Origin: Gammaproteobacteria bacterium
Lineage (GTDB): Bacteria; Pseudomonadota; Gammaproteobacteria; UBA6429
Direction: 5' to 3'
Assembly (NCBI GenBank): GCA_003232015.1
Contig: QIKU01000089.1
Location: 1-8,145 of the forward strand
DNA: 8,145 nucleotides
The notes under the pieces are model-generated. The model did no database searches, had not been told where the DNA came from, and saw only the letters and a program-made list of their open reading frames with translations. The position numbers were made by a program, and so were the translations under genes. This document shows, piece by piece, positions 8,145 through 8,145 of this stretch (positions are counted from its first letter, which is position 1; each line of letters opens with the position of its first letter).

Positions 8145-8145
8145 A

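Larger units (their letters stand above)
7939..8145. other. Intergenic region downstream of hemF, no gene recognised
   Basis: These 207 bases to the window edge hold no convincing coding region on either strand and no tRNA. They contain three inverted repeats (8011-8024, 8076-8115 and 8123-8144) and the second copy of a 13-base sequence (7993-8005) also found before tsaP. No textbook intrinsic terminator (GC-rich stem plus T run) is present. aroE, often the next gene in this neighbourhood, does not begin within the window. Confidence 0.6.

Overview
The window is a conserved chromosomal housekeeping neighbourhood of a gammaproteobacterium. The order is fmt–def on the minus strand, divergent from tsaP–dprA–smg–topA–tsaC–hemF on the plus strand. 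From general knowledge, this resembles the Pseudomonas fmt/def | LysM gene–dprA–tsaC–hemF locus and the E. coli fmt/def | dprA–smg–yrdD–tsaC–aroE locus. The moderate AT-richness, the LysM/TsaP gene and the aerobic hemF suggest a marine or aquatic gammaproteobacterium of the Pseudomonas/Cellvibrio/Oceanospirillum type. The genus cannot be fixed from the sequence.

Layout. Positions 1-638 (minus) hold the 5' end of fmt, cut by the window edge, preceded by a complete def; together they formylate initiator tRNA and deformylate nascent proteins. Positions 639-873 are a divergent promoter region with an extended -10 candidate facing tsaP. Positions 874-2052 encode a LysM lipoprotein of the TsaP type (type IV pilus secretin accessory). 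It is followed by dprA (2110-3249, DNA processing in transformation), smg (3319-3798, DUF494), topA (3892-6252, DNA topoisomerase I with four Cys4 zinc ribbons), tsaC (6449-7015, first step of the t6A tRNA modification) and hemF (7030-7938, oxygen-dependent coproporphyrinogen III oxidase). The last 207 bases carry no convincing gene but contain several inverted repeats.

The six plus-strand genes are all co-oriented with gaps of 14 to 196 bases and could be read through as one unit, though the 93-base and 196-base gaps could hold internal signals. Functionally they are a mixed set (pilus/DNA uptake, supercoiling, tRNA modification, heme), which is normal for this conserved cluster.

Nothing here amounts to a clearly new biological system. 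The spots most worth a second look are the 196-base topA–tsaC gap, which holds a 43-codon ORF with its own ribosome site ending 8 bases before the poorly led GTG start of tsaC plus an imperfect stem-loop; full-length topA sitting where enteric bacteria carry the zinc-ribbon gene yrdD; and the inverted-repeat cluster after hemF.
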